A stretch of 15,423 nucleotides of DNA from Opitutia bacterium. Its GTDB lineage: Bacteria; Verrucomicrobiota; Verrucomicrobiia; Opitutales; Opitutaceae. Shown here piece by piece: positions 14,728 through 15,423 of the stretch. Both the position numbers and the translations under genes were made by a program. The first letter of the stretch is position 1. Each line of letters opens with the position of its first letter. The stretch is taken from assembly GCA_003157575.1 (NCBI GenBank), contig PMKA01000501.1:1-15423 (forward strand). Direction: 5' to 3'. The notes under the pieces were generated by a model. The model had not been told where the DNA came from. It searched no databases and saw only the letters and a list, made by a program, of their open reading frames with translations.

Positions 14728-15423
14728 CTCCTTCATCACATAGACGCCGTCCCAGTCCGCGGGCGGCGGCTCCGCCTGGAAGTGGCCGGAGATTTCGATG
14801 TAGACGAGCGAAGGGTTGCTCACGATGCCGGGATCGCGCCCGGGGATGCGCGGCTCCAGTTCGGCGCTTCGTTTGAAGCGGGCGATCGCGCCGGCGAAAT
14901 CGCGTGCGTAGTATTTTTCCAGCCCTTCGCCAAAAATGCCGAGGCATTCCCGCGTGCGGTCGGCGACGTCCTCCTTGAGCCCGGCGATCTCGAAAATCGG
15001 AACGGCCTGCGAGCGGCCCTTGACCTTGATGCGGCCGAGCGGGCGGAAAACGAGGCGGTCTCCGCCGTGCTTTTCGCATTCCTGGCGCGTACCCTCGGTG
15101 CACATCGTATAGGCGCCCCAGCTCTTTGCCCCCGACTCCATGCGGGCCGCCAGGTTGACGTTGTCGCCCATCATCGTGTAGTTGAAGCGCGTGTGGGAGC
15201 CCATGTTGCCGATCATCGCGAGGCCGGTGTTCAGGCCGATCCGCGTCTGCATGCGGTGAACCAGATCGGGCCACTTGTCCCCCTCGCTTTTCCATTTCTC
15301 CCGCAGCACCGCGAGCTGCCGGTGGACAAGTTGCGAAGTGAGCGCGGCGCGATAGGCGTGATCCGGCAGCGGCACCGGCGCGCCGAACATCGCGACCACC
15401 GCGTCGCCGATGTACTTGTCCAG
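14722..15423 (-). CDS. Class III adenylate cyclase, C-terminal part (CHASE2-cyclase type)
   Basis: Runs off the right edge; 233 residues of the C-terminus are visible, starting LDKYIGDAVVAMFGAP. Class III landmarks are present: Lys and metal-binding Asp of KYIGD (fragment residues 3 and 7), IGLNTGLAMIGNMGS, and YTMMGDNVNLAARME with the adenine-contacting Thr (83), Asn (90) and Arg (94). Lys plus Thr points to ATP and cAMP (class IIIb) and not to guanylate. A TPR-like KYYARDFAGAIARFKRSAEL follows the catalytic domain, and the end, PPPADWDGVYVMKEK, is typical of membrane adenylate cyclases with an extracellular CHASE2 sensor. That sensor would be encoded beyond the window and is an inference. 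It converges with ilvB with 16 bp between stops. Confidence 0.9.
   Translation of the reverse strand: MDKYIGDAVVAMFGAPVPLPDHAYRAALTSQLVHRQLAVLREKWKSEGDKWPDLVHRMQTRIGLNTGLAMIGNMGSHTRFNYTMMGDNVNLAARMESGAKSWGAYTMCTEGTRQECEKHGGDRLVFRPLGRIKVKGRSQAVPIFEIAGLKEDVADRTRECLGIFGEGLEKYYARDFAGAIARFKRSAELEPRIPGRDPGIVSNPSLVYIEISGHFQAEPPPADWDGVYVMKEK

Noticed and set aside
1..15423. CRISPR arrays, defence islands, transposons, tRNA or rRNA genes
   Set aside because: No regularly spaced repeats, transposase or integrase motifs, tRNA cloverleaf or rRNA-like sequence was seen. The window looks like ordinary chromosomal backbone.

Overview
This is a dense, GC-rich chromosomal segment of ordinary housekeeping and envelope genes from a Gram-negative bacterium. 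The paired zinc-free ribosomal proteins L31/L36, the tiny lipoprotein, the plant-like acetolactate synthase signature and the near absence of Shine-Dalgarno sequences fit a Verrucomicrobiota/Opitutaceae-type organism. That placement is inference from gene content, not a database result. No rRNA, tRNA, CRISPR array, insertion sequence or phage gene was seen, and no gene-free stretch exceeds about 225 bp.

Layout. Bases 1-3412 (+): the end of a pilT-like gene, then pilB/gspE and pilC/gspF, the motor and platform parts of a type IV pilus or type II secretion machine. Bases 3526-6552 (-): a four-gene cluster read right to left, with a shrunken glutaredoxin-like ORF, a metallo-beta-lactamase/beta-CASP nuclease, an exported DUF3108 protein and a GT9 (heptosyltransferase-like) glycosyltransferase. 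Bases 6724-7677 (+): an RluD-family pseudouridine synthase. Bases 7697-9652 (-): a 52-residue lipoprotein with its own terminator, then rsmI and a Ppx/GppA phosphatase. Bases 9755-10971 (-): a DUF1015 gene broken by two single-base insertions. Bases 11037-11501 (-): rpmJ-rpmE2 encoding zinc-free L36 and L31, closed by a strong terminator. Bases 11585-12704 (-): yqgE/algH and a dCMP deaminase. Bases 12927-14705 (+): acetolactate synthase large subunit, divergent from the deaminase. Bases 14722-15423 (-): the C-terminal part of a class III adenylate cyclase.

The most notable points are two broken or reduced genes: DUF1015 with two +1 shifts 62 bp apart, and the glutaredoxin with its core missing. 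Several minus-strand genes also have promoter-like elements so close to the start codon, without a Shine-Dalgarno, that leaderless or very short-leader mRNAs are likely. I found no convincing new multi-gene system. The least explained association is the nuclease/DUF3108/glycosyltransferase cluster.
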